Assembly: GCF_000384815.1 (NCBI RefSeq)
Contig: NZ_ARQF01000020.1
Span: 868,001-932,000 of the forward strand
Length of the DNA stretch: 64,000 nt
Direction of reading: 5' to 3'
Origin: Halodesulfovibrio aestuarii DSM 17919 = ATCC 29578
GTDB taxonomy: Bacteria; Desulfobacterota; Desulfovibrionia; Desulfovibrionales; Desulfovibrionaceae
The notes under the pieces are model-generated. The model was not told where the DNA came from. It saw only the letters and a program-made list of their open reading frames with translations, and searched no databases. Position 1 is the stretch's first letter; each line of letters opens with the position of its first letter. A program made the translations under genes and the position numbers. Shown piece after piece: positions 25,289 to 34,393 of the stretch.

Positions 25289-26839
25289 ATGAAACGTTTG
25301 TTAACAGTGCTTGCTCTTGCTGTTGTTTTAGCATTTGCTGCAGCTCCAGCTTCGGCTAAGACTTTGCGCTTAGCAGTTGATGCTGACCCTGTATCACTTG
25401 ACCCGCATGTGCAGCTTTCAGGCGGCATGCTTCAGTACTCTCACTTAGTATTTGACCCACTCGTGCGCTGGAATCAGGAGATGGGCTTTGACCCACGTCT
25501 TGCTACCAAATGGGAACGCATTGACGACAAAACCATGCGTTTTTACCTCCGCAAGGGCGTAAAATTCCATTCTGGCAATGAATTTACTGCTAAAGACGTT
25601 GCTTGGACTCTTGACCGCCTCAAGGGATCCATCGACTACAAAGGACTCTTCGAAGTTTTTGAACCTGCTGTTGTAGTGGATGACTACACTTTAGACCTCA
25701 AAACAAAAGTTCCTTACCCACTGCTTCTTAACATGGCCACCTACATCTTCCCGATGGACTCCAAGTTCTACTCCGGCAAAGATGAAAATGGTCAGGATAA
25801 AGGCGTAATCGGTAAAACTAGTCCTGCATTTGCAAACACACACGCTTCCGGCACTGGGCCTTTCACCGTTGCAGAGCGCGAACAGGGTGTTAAGATGGTT
25901 CTCAAAGCCAATCCTAACTACTGGGGTCCTCACGGCAACGTTGACGAAATCGATATGCGTCCTATTAAGAACGAGGCTACCCGTGTTGCTTCAATTCTTT
26001 CCGGCGACGTAGATTTCATCATGCCAGTACCTCCACAGGACTACGACCGTCTTGACGCAGCTGAAAACGTTGACCTTATTACCATGCCTGGTACCCGCGT
26101 TATTACATTCCAGTTGAACCAGAAACGTAATAAAGCTCTTGCGAACCCTAAAGTTCGTCAGGCAATCGTATACGCTACCAACAACGCTGGTATCGTTAAA
26201 AAAATCCTTAAAGGTCGCGGAACAGCTGCTTCCCAGCAGGGCCCTAAAGGCTACCAGGGATACGCTGCAGATCTCAAACCTCGCTACGATCTCAAAAAAG
26301 CTAAAGCACTCATGGTAGAAGCCGGCTATCCTGACGGATTTGAAGCAACAATGATTGCTCCAAACAACCGTTACGTTAAAGATGAGCAGATTGCTCAGGC
26401 TTTCGTTTCCATGATGGCTCGTATCGGTATCAAAGTTAACCTCAAGACTATGCCTAAAGCACAGTACTGGGATCAGTATGACGCACGCGCAGCTGACATT
26501 CAGATGATTGGTTGGCACTCTGACACCGAAGACTCCGCTAACTTTTCTGAGTACCTCGCAGTTTGTCCTAACAAAGAAACTGGCGCTGGCCAGTACAACT
26601 CTGGCGAATACTGCAACCCTAAAGTTGATGAGCTTGTAGCTCTTGCCAACTCTGAGACTGACCTCACAAAACGTCGTGCTCAGCTTCAGGAAATCGAACG
26701 CATCCTCTACAATGACGCTGCATTCGTACCACTCCACTGGCAGGACCTTTCCTGGGCTGGGGCGAAAAACCTTGAAAACGCTCAGAAGATCGTAAACGTA
26801 ATGAACTTCCCTTACTTTGGCGATCTTGTAATGAAATAA
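25289..26839 (+). CDS. Dipeptide/oligopeptide ABC transporter substrate-binding protein
   Basis: 516-aa periplasmic binding protein of family 5 (DppA/OppA/NikA type). ATG at 25289 with TTGGAGG upstream begins a signal peptide (MKRLLTVLALAVVLAFAAAPASA). The mature part has DPVSLDPH, the family signature block around GVKFHSGNEFTAKDVAWTLDRL, and ANPNYWG. It delivers peptides (or a similar ligand, possibly nickel-chelate or heme-like) to the permease genes that follow. A GC-rich stem-loop separates it from the permease gene, consistent with higher expression of this first gene. Confidence 0.93.
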   Translation: MKRLLTVLALAVVLAFAAAPASAKTLRLAVDADPVSLDPHVQLSGGMLQYSHLVFDPLVRWNQEMGFDPRLATKWERIDDKTMRFYLRKGVKFHSGNEFTAKDVAWTLDRLKGSIDYKGLFEVFEPAVVVDDYTLDLKTKVPYPLLLNMATYIFPMDSKFYSGKDENGQDKGVIGKTSPAFANTHASGTGPFTVAEREQGVKMVLKANPNYWGPHGNVDEIDMRPIKNEATRVASILSGDVDFIMPVPPQDYDRLDAAENVDLITMPGTRVITFQLNQKRNKALANPKVRQAIVYATNNAGIVKKILKGRGTAASQQGPKGYQGYAADLKPRYDLKKAKALMVEAGYPDGFEATMIAPNNRYVKDEQIAQAFVSMMARIGIKVNLKTMPKAQYWDQYDARAADIQMIGWHSDTEDSANFSEYLAVCPNKETGAGQYNSGEYCNPKVDELVALANSETDLTKRRAQLQEIERILYNDAAFVPLHWQDLSWAGAKNLENAQKIVNVMNFPYFGDLVMK

Positions 26840-26846
26840 TATCTGT

Positions 26847-26870
26847 TCGGGGCGGCATCCGCCGCCCCGA
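26847..26870 (+). promoter_or_regulatory. Intercistronic hairpin in the dpp operon
   Basis: 10-bp GC-rich stem TCGGGGCGGC / GCCGCCCCGA with a 4-nt loop and no T tract, directly after the binding-protein stop. This is typical of 3' stabilisers or partial terminators behind highly expressed binding-protein genes. Confidence 0.65.
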
Positions 26871-27016
26871 TTCAATGATGGAAACAAACAGGCATCGCCT
26901 GTACTACTCAGTTCTCCGTTACACAGCACGGAACCACATGAACCGACCATAGTGCCGGTTCTCTTAGGTTTTAAGATACTGAGACTTGGATTAACTTATA
27001 ACCCCTAACACCCCAT

Positions 27017-27994
27017 ATGTTTGCTTTTATTGTTCGAAGAGTGGCACAGGCGTTAATCGTCATGTTTGTCATATCCATCATCGGATTCGGTATTAAATAT
27101 TCGTTCGGTGATCCAATACGTGAAATGGTCGGCATTAACGTTTCCGCTGCAGAGCGTGAAGCGTACCGCGACCAACTAGGCTTGAATGACCCTGTCGTGG
27201 TTCAATGGGTGCGGTTTGTTAAACAAGCAGTACATGGCGACCTTGGCCGTTCCTTCTTTTATCGTAAGCCTGCAACTGAAGTAATTCTAAAAAAAGCTCC
27301 TGCAACATTGGAACTTGTTATCGCAAGTGCTTTAATTATTGTTATTCTCTCTGTGCCTATCGGCATTTACGCAGCGGTCAACCCTCGCTCATGGCTTTCC
27401 AGACTATTCATGGGAGCCAGTATCGTCGGGGTATCTATCCCCGTTTTCCTCACCGCGCTGCTGCTTATATACGTCTTTGCTGTAGAGCTTCATTGGCTTC
27501 CTTCCTATGGACGTGGTCCTACTGCAGAACTTTTCCCGGGCTGGGAAAGTAACTTTTTAAGCTGGAAGGCTTTTAGGCACATCATCCTTCCATCTGTAGC
27601 ACTTTCGTCAATTATGCTTCCACTGTTCATCCGTCTCATCAGAGCAGAAATGGTTGAAGTCTTACAAACAGAGTACGTTAAATTTGCCCATGCAAAAGGT
27701 CTTAATCCGACCCGCGTTCTTATGGTGCACGCATTTAAAAACACCCTTCTTCCGGTTATTACCGTGGGTGGCGTACAGCTCGGCATTATGATTGCGTACA
27801 CTATCCTCACTGAAACAGTATTCCAGTGGCAAGGTATGGGCTTCATGTTCATTGAAGCAGTAGAGCGTTCTGACACAGCTTTACTCGTAGCTTACCTTGT
27901 TTTTGTTGGTGTTCTTTTCGTAATTGTGAACACCGTTGTGGATGTTATTTACGGACTGGTTAACCCGATGGTCCGTGTTTCGGGGAGGAAGTAA
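27017..27994 (+). CDS. Peptide ABC transporter permease (DppB type)
   Basis: 325-aa inner-membrane permease with six predicted transmembrane segments. N-terminal MFAFIVRRVAQALIVMFVIS and GDLGRSFFYRKPA are typical of DppB/OppB. The EAA loop for ATPase contact is EYVKFAHAKGLNPTRVLMVHAFKN (about residues 220-243). It is the first permease of the operon. The ribosome-binding site is weak. The gap after the binding-protein gene (177 bases) holds the stabilising hairpin. Confidence 0.93.
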   Translation: MFAFIVRRVAQALIVMFVISIIGFGIKYSFGDPIREMVGINVSAAEREAYRDQLGLNDPVVVQWVRFVKQAVHGDLGRSFFYRKPATEVILKKAPATLELVIASALIIVILSVPIGIYAAVNPRSWLSRLFMGASIVGVSIPVFLTALLLIYVFAVELHWLPSYGRGPTAELFPGWESNFLSWKAFRHIILPSVALSSIMLPLFIRLIRAEMVEVLQTEYVKFAHAKGLNPTRVLMVHAFKNTLLPVITVGGVQLGIMIAYTILTETVFQWQGMGFMFIEAVERSDTALLVAYLVFVGVLFVIVNTVVDVIYGLVNPMVRVSGRK

Positions 27995-27997
27995 TCC

Positions 27998-28909
27998 ATG
28001 CTGCGAAAATTTAAGGATTCATACTTTTGGTATAGCTTCCGCCGTGATCCTGTTGCGGTCGGCAGTTTTATTATTTTACTCATTCTGCTTGCGATGGCTA
28101 TTTTCGCGCCATTTCTTGCAACACAGAATCCATATGACGGTTCAACAATCGATCTTATGGATGCTGAAACACCCCCAATGTGGACTGCTAACGGGCTAGA
28201 TACCTTCTGGCTTGGTACTGACGCGCAGGGACGTGATATCTGGTCTACTATTCTATATGGTACCCGTATCTCTCTCCTCATTGGTATTGGTGCAGTTGCA
28301 TTACAGTCTTTCATGGGAATCATCATCGGCTTAACCGCAGGCTATAAGGGTGGTCGTATCGACTCCTTCCTTATGCGAGTGGCTGATGTTCAGCTTTCTT
28401 TTTCATCCTACATGGTTGCTATCTTCTTTGGCGCAATCTTACAGGCTGCACTGGGCGTTTCCCGTTATGCAGATGTAGCTGTTCCATTCCTGATTTTTGT
28501 AATCGGGTTCTCTGAATGGCCTCAGTACGCACGTACTGTCCGTGCCTCCGTACTGGCAGAGAAGAAAAAAGAATATGTTGAAGCTGCCCGTGTTATTGGC
28601 CTTCCTCCAATGCGCATTATGTTCCGCCATATTCTTCCGAATACCCTGACTCCTGTTCTTGTTATTTCTACAGTACAGGTTGCTAACGCTGTAATGAGTG
28701 AAGCTGCACTTTCTTTCCTCGGACTGGGTATGCCTGTTAACCAGCCTTCACTTGGTTCGCTCATTAAATCGGGCTTTGCCTACTTCATGAGTGGCAGCTG
28801 GTGGATTACCTTGTTTCCGGGACTCATTCTCGTACTACTGGTACTATCCATCAACCTGCTCGGCGACTGGCTCAGGGACTTCCTGAATCCAAAACTGTAC
28901 AAGGACTAA
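27998..28909 (+). CDS. Peptide ABC transporter permease (DppC type)
   Basis: 303-aa second permease, starting three bases after the DppB-like stop with GGAGG upstream. It has an N-terminal segment FRRDPVAVGSFIILLILLAM, the extracytoplasmic WLGTDAQGRDIWSTILYGTRISL typical of DppC/OppC, and the EAA motif EYVEAARVIGLPPMRIMFRHILPN. It forms the membrane channel with the DppB homologue. Confidence 0.93.
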   Translation: MLRKFKDSYFWYSFRRDPVAVGSFIILLILLAMAIFAPFLATQNPYDGSTIDLMDAETPPMWTANGLDTFWLGTDAQGRDIWSTILYGTRISLLIGIGAVALQSFMGIIIGLTAGYKGGRIDSFLMRVADVQLSFSSYMVAIFFGAILQAALGVSRYADVAVPFLIFVIGFSEWPQYARTVRASVLAEKKKEYVEAARVIGLPPMRIMFRHILPNTLTPVLVISTVQVANAVMSEAALSFLGLGMPVNQPSLGSLIKSGFAYFMSGSWWITLFPGLILVLLVLSINLLGDWLRDFLNPKLYKD

Positions 28910-28915
28910 GGAACA

Positions 28916-29875
28916 ATGGAACACCTTTTAGATGTAAAAAATATGGTTGTTCAGTTCCGTATGCGCGACATTGCGCTTACGGCTGTAAATGATGTTTCGT
29001 TTTCTGTAGATAAAGGCGAACGCCTCGGGCTTGTTGGTGAGTCCGGCGCTGGTAAATCTGTTACCGGCTTCTCCGTGATTAACCAGATTTCCAAACCGGG
29101 CTTTATTGCCAGCGGTTCTGTAATGTTCGAAGGTCAGGATCTTGCTCAGATGACTGACAAGCAGCTGCGTTCCGTCCGTGGCAACCGCATTTCAATGATC
29201 TTTCAGGACCCGATGATGACGCTCAACCCTGTTCTGACCATTGGCCAGCAGATGATTGAGACTGTGCTTGCACACAGCAACGTGTCAAAAAAAGAAGCTG
29301 AAAAAATCGCGCTGGAAAAGCTGCGAAAAGTGTACATTCCTTCACCGGAAAAGCGCTTAAAGCAGTACCCGCACGAATTTTCAGGTGGTATGCGTCAGCG
29401 TATTGTTATTGCAATTGCATTGCTGACAGACCCTGCGCTTATTATTGCAGATGAACCTACTACTGCTCTTGATGTAACTATTCAGGCTGAGATCATGGAT
29501 CTACTTCTCGAACTTTGCGAGAAGGAAAACATGGGCTTAATCCTTATCACACACGACCTCGGTGTTGTATCTCAAGTTACAGAAAAGATTGCTGTTATGT
29601 ACGCTGGCCGTATTGTGGAAATGGGCTCAACAGACGCCGTCTGTTCTACCCCGTCCCACCCGTACACTCAGGGACTTATTGCAGCACTACCGGACGGCGC
29701 TGAAGGTGACCGTCTTAACCAGATTCGTGGCTCTATGCCTAGCCTTACCAACATTCCGACAGGCTGTGCATTCAACAACCGTTGCGACTACTGTAAAGAC
29801 ATCTGTTTTGAAGTAGTACCGGAGCTCGAACGTAAAAAATCCGGCGTCCTTGCTGCCTGTCATGTTGTGGAGTAG
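28916..29875 (+). CDS. Peptide ABC transporter ATP-binding protein (DppD type)
   Basis: 319-aa ATPase with Walker A GESGAGKSVTG, Q-loop FQDPMMTLNP, signature FSGGMRQRIVIAIAL, Walker B LIIADEPTTALD and the H-loop ITHDL. The C-terminal oligopeptide-transporter extension carries four Cys (CAFNNRCDYCKDIC ... C), which in DppD/OppD homologues can bind an Fe-S cluster or metal. It is the first of two ATPases in the operon. Confidence 0.95.
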   Translation: MEHLLDVKNMVVQFRMRDIALTAVNDVSFSVDKGERLGLVGESGAGKSVTGFSVINQISKPGFIASGSVMFEGQDLAQMTDKQLRSVRGNRISMIFQDPMMTLNPVLTIGQQMIETVLAHSNVSKKEAEKIALEKLRKVYIPSPEKRLKQYPHEFSGGMRQRIVIAIALLTDPALIIADEPTTALDVTIQAEIMDLLLELCEKENMGLILITHDLGVVSQVTEKIAVMYAGRIVEMGSTDAVCSTPSHPYTQGLIAALPDGAEGDRLNQIRGSMPSLTNIPTGCAFNNRCDYCKDICFEVVPELERKKSGVLAACHVVE

Positions 29876-29878
29876 GCG

Positions 29879-30907
29879 ATGAGTAATACACCTCTTCTTA
29901 AAATTAAAAATCTTGTAAAACACTTTGATATTTCCGGCGGATTACTTGATCAGCTGGGTTTCGAAGATGGCAAGTTCACCCGAAAAAGAACTATTGTTCA
30001 TGCTGTGAACGATGTGAGCTTTGAAATTCAGAAAGGCGAAACCCTTTCTGTTGTAGGCGAGTCCGGTTGTGGTAAATCGACTCTCGCACGTACCGTTGTA
30101 GGTCTGTACGAGCCAACTGGCGGTCAAATATTCTACCGAGGTGAACGAGTGGACAACAAGTCCGGTTCACAACGCAAGAAATTCCGTACCGCAGCTCAGA
30201 TGATCTTTCAGGACCCGTACGCGTCTTTGAATCCACGTATGAAGGTTGCCCAGATTCTTGAAGAACCTGTTCGCTTCCACTTCCCTGAGTTCAGTGATGC
30301 TGAAGTAAAGCAGCGTGTAGCAGACGTAATGGAACAGGTTGGCATTAACCCAGTATGGGGCGCGCGCTATCCGCACGAATTCTCCGGTGGCCAGCGTCAG
30401 CGTATTTCCATCGCACGCGCACTTGTTCTTAAGCCTGAATTTATTGTAGCTGACGAGCCTATCTCTGCACTGGACGTATCCATTCAGGCACAGGTTCTTA
30501 ACCTGATGATGGACTTACAGCGCGACCATAACCTTACATACCTGTTCATCAGCCATGACTTGTCTGTTGTTCAGCATATCTCAAACAGAGTCGCTGTAAT
30601 GTACTTAGGTTCCCTGTGTGAACTGGCAGACGCAAAAGAGTTGTTTGCCAATCCGCAACACCCGTACACTAAAGCACTTTTGTCTGCGATCCCGCGTATA
30701 GGCAAAAAAGGCTTCTCACACATTAAACTTTCCGGCGACGTACCTACCCCGATCAACCTGCCTTCGGGCTGTGTTTTCCATGGTCGTTGTCGGCTTGCTA
30801 ACCAACGCTGTGTAAATGAAGTACCCCATCCAATAACACTTGATAGTGGTACAATCTGTGCCTGTCATGCTGTTCAGGAAGGCCGCTCTACGACCATGCC
30901 GGCATAA
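29879..30907 (+). CDS. Peptide ABC transporter ATP-binding protein (DppF type)
   Basis: 342-aa second ATPase, starting three bases after the first. Walker A GESGCGKSTLA, FQDPYASLNPRM, signature FSGGQRQRISIARAL, Walker B FIVADEPISALD and SHDL are all intact. A C-terminal Cys-containing tail (CVFHGRC ... C) resembles the first ATPase. An insertion near residue 25 (LDQLGFEDGKFTRKR) separates the first strands, as usual in DppF/OppF. It is the last gene before the operon terminator. Confidence 0.95.
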   Translation: MSNTPLLKIKNLVKHFDISGGLLDQLGFEDGKFTRKRTIVHAVNDVSFEIQKGETLSVVGESGCGKSTLARTVVGLYEPTGGQIFYRGERVDNKSGSQRKKFRTAAQMIFQDPYASLNPRMKVAQILEEPVRFHFPEFSDAEVKQRVADVMEQVGINPVWGARYPHEFSGGQRQRISIARALVLKPEFIVADEPISALDVSIQAQVLNLMMDLQRDHNLTYLFISHDLSVVQHISNRVAVMYLGSLCELADAKELFANPQHPYTKALLSAIPRIGKKGFSHIKLSGDVPTPINLPSGCVFHGRCRLANQRCVNEVPHPITLDSGTICACHAVQEGRSTTMPA

Positions 30908-30950
30908 TAAACAGGAAGAGCCTTGCTCTTCACTGTGTTGTAAAACTAAC

Positions 30951-30986
30951 AAAGCCCGCTCTAAGTATCTTAGAGCGGGCTTTATT
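30951..30986 (+). terminator. Terminator of the dpp operon
   Basis: 15-bp perfect stem AAAGCCCGCTCTAAG / CTTAGAGCGGGCTTT with a 3-nt loop, followed by ATT. It could also serve infA from the other side. Confidence 0.85.
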
Positions 30987-31024
30987 CGTTACGTTTAAAA
31001 AAACGAACGCCTTATATGTCGAAC

Positions 31025-31243
31025 CTAACGAGGACGGAAGGTAATACGACCACGAGTGAGGTCATAAGGTGAAAGTTCTACAGTAACGGTGTCTCCTGGC
31101 AGTACGCGAATACGGAATTTACGCATTTTGCCGGAAATGTGTGCGAGACATTCATGACCGTTTTCGAGACGAACAAGAAACATTGCGTTCGGCAAAGCTT
31201 CCATTACTTCACCATTAACTTGAATAGCTTCTTCTTTTGCCAT
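31025..31243 (-). CDS. infA: Translation initiation factor IF-1
   Basis: 72-aa S1/OB-fold protein that binds the ribosomal A site during initiation. The sequence [19 protein letters not shown] ... [22 protein letters not shown] ... RITFRPR is a standard IF-1, with no extension. A GGAG ribosome-binding site is upstream on the minus strand. The initiator tRNA gene is 79 bases upstream in the same direction, so the two may be cotranscribed. Confidence 0.97.
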   Translation of the reverse strand: MAKEEAIQVNGEVMEALPNAMFLVRLENGHECLAHISGKMRKFRIRVLPGDTVTVELSPYDLTRGRITFRPR

Positions 31244-31290
31244 CTGCGATCTCCTTTATTCTGGGTTAACGCCGAGAGCGCATAACACAA

Positions 31291-31317
31291 TAACCCCCCT
31301 GCAAAACAGGGGGGTTA
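31291..31317 (-). terminator. GC-rich hairpin between tRNA-fMet and infA
   Basis: 11-bp perfect stem TAACCCCCCTG / CAGGGGGGTTA with a 5-nt loop. On the minus strand no strong T run follows, so it may be a processing or partial termination signal between the tRNA and infA. Confidence 0.55.
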
Positions 31318-31322
31318 AATAT

Positions 31323-31399
31323 TGGTAGCGGGGGCAGGATTTGAACCTACGGCCTTCGGGTTATGAGCCCGACGAGCTACCGAGCTGCTCCACCCCGCG
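31323..31399 (-). tRNA. Initiator tRNA-Met (fMet), anticodon CAT
   Basis: 77-nt cloverleaf on the minus strand beginning CGCGGGGTGGAGCAGC, with anticodon CAT at 31365-31363 flanked by the three consecutive G-C pairs (TCGGGCTCATAACCCGA) that mark initiator tRNAs, a T arm GGTTCAAATCC, and an encoded CCA (31325-31323). The first base C1 faces T72, so the 1-72 pair is mismatched, as required for formylation (E. coli has C1-A72). Confidence 0.95.
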
Positions 31400-31460
31400 T
31401 CATAGCTTGTTTACGATGCGGTTCTTGCTCTGAAAGCAATTCCCTCTCGAGGTGGACATA

Positions 31461-31487
31461 ACTATACGTCACGCTGACAACTGTCAA
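31461..31487 (-). promoter_or_regulatory. Promoter of the initiator tRNA (minus strand)
   Basis: Minus-strand TTGACA (31487-31482), 15-nt spacer and TATAGT (31466-31461), about 60 bases upstream of the tRNA 5' end. The spacer is shorter than ideal. Confidence 0.5.
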
Positions 31488-31619
31488 CATGTTTTTTTAG
31501 AAAAAATACCTGAGCTAACCAGCTCCATGCACATAAAACAGATAACAACCTAAAATATATAGTTATATCATAACTCTTGTTTCTATTAAAAAACGTATAG
31601 TTATATAGTCACTCATCAC

Positions 31620-32282
31620 TTACATTATGCACAACTCAGCGTTAAGTACGGTGCCGTTCAAAGTAATCTTTGCATAGCCCCCCGCTGATAGCATACCTGT
31701 GTTAATCACAAGTGTTTTGCCAATAGAGTCTACAGAGCGCGCCTCATGAATGTGCCCGCACAGTACAAGCTGTGGTTGCGTCTTCTCGATAAACGCACGA
31801 GTTGCCTTACTCCCCACATGTACACCGTTTCCAAGATCATCACAGGCTGTATTAAATGGTGGATCGTGAACCACAACCACAGTGGCACCATACGGCAATG
31901 CCTTAGCATATGTTTCATCCAGCCACTTCCCAAGAGTCTCATCCGGCGTCTCTGAGGGCGTATTAAATGGCGTGATACCCGAAGTTCCCACGCCCATAAT
32001 TACTACTTCAGGAGTCAACTCTGTAACGGAACGATGAATATTACATCCTTGTTCCTCTAGAAACTCCGTTACTTCCGGCTTATCCATATTCCCGATTTGC
32101 GCGTAGATTACGGGATTAATGGCAGCCACAGCCTCAATAACACGGCGTGCAGCAGGGATGCCTTTTGCCATAGTTAAATCACCGCTGATAATAACGCCAC
32201 GGGCCTTTGCAAGTTCAGGAATGTCTTTAAGGCGTGCAATTTCATCATGAATATCACCAATACAAATCCAAAAATCGCTCAT
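31620..32282 (-). CDS. Metallophosphoesterase family protein
   Basis: 220-aa calcineurin-like phosphoesterase. The start at 32282 is chosen for its CGGAG ribosome-binding site (the frame continues to 32303). The metal-binding motifs appear in order: GDIHDE (about residue 9), SGDLT (about 33), GNMD (about 63), VVHDPPFN (about 138) and CGHIHEAR (about 180). The likely activity is on phosphomonoesters or diesters in the cytoplasm, with unknown substrate. It is monocistronic, ends just before a region of AT-rich repeats, and is divergent from the folate operon. Confidence 0.88.
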   Translation of the reverse strand: MSDFWICIGDIHDEIARLKDIPELAKARGVIISGDLTMAKGIPAARRVIEAVAAINPVIYAQIGNMDKPEVTEFLEEQGCNIHRSVTELTPEVVIMGVGTSGITPFNTPSETPDETLGKWLDETYAKALPYGATVVVVHDPPFNTACDDLGNGVHVGSKATRAFIEKTQPQLVLCGHIHEARSVDSIGKTLVINTGMLSAGGYAKITLNGTVLNAELCIM

Positions 32283-32497
32283 AAACAACTCCGTAACACT
32301 CATAATTTATATCTAGTATTCCCTTCACGCATAGTTGACTTAAAAAAGATCATTTGCAACCGTTGAAAGGTATTTTTATTTTTACGTAAATTTTGAGCAC
32401 ATCAAATTTATTGAAAAGACGACTCACACATGCTACGCAACATTGAAGACAAACTCACATTAGCGCCTCTTTTTTAAATTTTCTTCAGGAGAAACCT

Positions 32498-33076
32498 GTG
32501 AAAAAAGCTGAATTACGCAAAAAGCTTCTTGCTCAGCGTAAAAATCTTGATGAGATTTTTGTACAGGAGGCATCCATCCGTGCACAACGGCATTTACTGA
32601 CTGATGATGCATGGAAAAAAGCACAGCAAGTCATCATATATTCCCCTATCCGCAACGAAGTACGCACCGATCTACTTCTTAACTCCCTCTGGGACTCCGG
32701 CAGAACTCTCCTTCTCCCCCGATGTGATGAGAAAGTAGGCCAAATGTCACTTGTACAATGTGATGGTGCACACGAGCTGGAAGAAGGCACCTACGGAATC
32801 CTCGAACCACGCAGTCATTGCACAGTTGTTGACTACGACGCTCCTGACTTTACACCTTCTCTTGTCATCGTTCCCGGAGTCGGGTTTGATTTTTGCGGAA
32901 ACCGGCTTGGCTTCGGAGGCGGATACTATGACCGAATGTTGCATAAACCGGCTTTTAATCATGCAACCTTTGTAGGATTGGCTTATTCTTTTCAAATAGT
33001 CCCCGTCCTTGACGCTGACCCATGGGATCAAGCCATGCATGCATTATGCACTGAGGAGGCTTTACAATGGCTTTAA
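32498..33076 (+). CDS. 5-formyltetrahydrofolate cyclo-ligase
   Basis: 192-aa enzyme that converts 5-formyl-THF to 5,10-methenyl-THF with ATP. It starts at GTG with CAGGAGA upstream. N-terminal KKAELRKKLLAQRKNL and the C-terminal signature VIVPGVGFDFCGNRLGFGGGYYDRML are diagnostic. It overlaps the next gene by 10 bases and heads a five-gene run with pabA, pabB and pabC, so it fits folate metabolism. I saw no 6S RNA-like sequence upstream, unlike the gammaproteobacterial ygfA locus. Confidence 0.93.
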   Translation: MKKAELRKKLLAQRKNLDEIFVQEASIRAQRHLLTDDAWKKAQQVIIYSPIRNEVRTDLLLNSLWDSGRTLLLPRCDEKVGQMSLVQCDGAHELEEGTYGILEPRSHCTVVDYDAPDFTPSLVIVPGVGFDFCGNRLGFGGGYYDRMLHKPAFNHATFVGLAYSFQIVPVLDADPWDQAMHALCTEEALQWL

Positions 33077-33819
33077 ACGGAATTGAATTTGCGTTCCCCG
33101 GAGTCTCACATGTGCGATGTTTTTTTCAAAACCGTCTTGGCGGAGAAAGCACTGGCGCGTTCATGAGCAGTAATATCTCTTTGGATGTGGGGGATAATCC
33201 CAAACATGTTGTATACAACCGTATACGCCTGCAAAAAGAACTGGGAATCCAGTCATGGTGTGAATTGAAGCAGGTGCATGACGATACGCTTGTATTTGAC
33301 CCGCCGGAAACTCCCGTCGGAGAAGCTTCAACACTTAAAGCAGATGGCAGCGCAACTGACAGAATTTCCAAAGCACTTGTCATTAAGACAGCAGACTGTC
33401 AGCCAATTCTCCTTACACATAAGAGCGGCAAATACATTGCAGCGCTCCATGTAGGATGGCGTGGAAACCGTATCGCATTTCCCGTTTCCGGAGTACGCAA
33501 TTTTTGCGAAAAGTATGGCATTTCACCTGTCGATATTTTGGCAGTCCGTGGCCCGAGTCTGGGACCGTCTGAAGCTCAGTTTATTAACTTTGATAATGAA
33601 TGGGGTGTCGAGTGGGTAGACTGGTTCTGCAAAGAAACCAGCACAATGAATCTGTGGCAGCTCACCAGACACCAGCTTCACCTTGCAGGAATCCCACAAG
33701 ACCAGATTTTCAGCCTTGACCTTTGCACCAAAACGCTTGAAGACGAATTTTATTCATATCGCAGAGACAAAGTTACCGGCAGACAGGCTGCCCTTATCTG
33801 GATTGAGCAGGACTTGTAA
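33067..33819 (+). CDS. Laccase-domain (PgeF/YfiH family) protein, probable purine nucleoside phosphorylase/deaminase
   Basis: 250-aa cytoplasmic protein of the DUF152/LACC1 family. The Zn/catalytic residues are H71 (KQVHDD), C111 (KTADCQPILL) and H128 (LHVGWRGN). Homologues act as purine nucleoside phosphorylases/adenosine deaminases or, in E. coli, as a peptidoglycan-editing factor; older annotation as multicopper oxidase is not supported by these motifs. It overlaps the cyclo-ligase gene by 10 bases. Its presence inside a folate/pABA operon is not explained by the known activities. Confidence 0.88.
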   Translation: MALNGIEFAFPGVSHVRCFFQNRLGGESTGAFMSSNISLDVGDNPKHVVYNRIRLQKELGIQSWCELKQVHDDTLVFDPPETPVGEASTLKADGSATDRISKALVIKTADCQPILLTHKSGKYIAALHVGWRGNRIAFPVSGVRNFCEKYGISPVDILAVRGPSLGPSEAQFINFDNEWGVEWVDWFCKETSTMNLWQLTRHQLHLAGIPQDQIFSLDLCTKTLEDEFYSYRRDKVTGRQAALIWIEQDL

Positions 33820-33831
33820 CAGGAACGTTCA

Positions 33832-34383
33832 GTGCGCATTGTACTAATAGACAACAACGACAGCTTCACCCGAAACTTGGAACATCTTCTGGTTATGGCA
33901 ACCACCTTTGCACCAGACATAATTCCGTACGGCGAAAACGGAGCTGCATTGTTAACGTACCCGTTTGAACAGTCTGATCTGATTGTTATTTCCCCCGGCC
34001 CCGGCCATCCTGCCGAATACAATGCGTACAACGGTGTATTTGAAAGCGAAAAGCCAGTACTTGGAATTTGTATGGGAATGCAGATTATCAACAACTACTT
34101 CGGCGGTACAACTGACCGGCTTCCCGACTGCGTGCATGGCAAAACAGACCTTCTGGAAATAAACGGAGAACTTCGCACAGTTGCCCGTTACCACTCTTTA
34201 TATCTTTCTTCCATTGGAGAAAATTTGAGAGTAACGTCTTCATTGTCAGGAACAAATGTTCCTATGATAATTGAACATCAAACCCGCCCTGTCATGGGGC
34301 TTCAGTTCCACCCTGAATCGTTTTTAACGGAACAGGGTGAGTGGTACATCCACCATGCAATGCGCTTTTTCGGTCTATCTTGA
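33832..34383 (+). CDS. pabA: Aminodeoxychorismate/anthranilate synthase glutamine amidotransferase subunit (PabA)
   Basis: 183-aa class I glutamine amidotransferase that supplies ammonia to PabB. Triad residues are C80 (LGICMGMQ), H160 and E162 (LQFHPESF). The oxyanion region ISPGPGHP is present. It begins MRIVLIDNNDSFT at a GTG with AGGAA upstream. PabA and TrpG are hard to separate by sequence, but the adjacent PabB and PabC make PabA the right call. The next gene's start follows closely or overlaps, depending on the start chosen. Confidence 0.9.
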   Translation: MRIVLIDNNDSFTRNLEHLLVMATTFAPDIIPYGENGAALLTYPFEQSDLIVISPGPGHPAEYNAYNGVFESEKPVLGICMGMQIINNYFGGTTDRLPDCVHGKTDLLEINGELRTVARYHSLYLSSIGENLRVTSSLSGTNVPMIIEHQTRPVMGLQFHPESFLTEQGEWYIHHAMRFFGLS

Positions 34384-34393
34384 GGCAGGTAAA

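Noticed and set aside
25991-26950. 319-codon minus-strand ORF
   Set aside because: Lies inside the peptide-binding-protein gene on the opposite strand; composition is that of a shadow frame.
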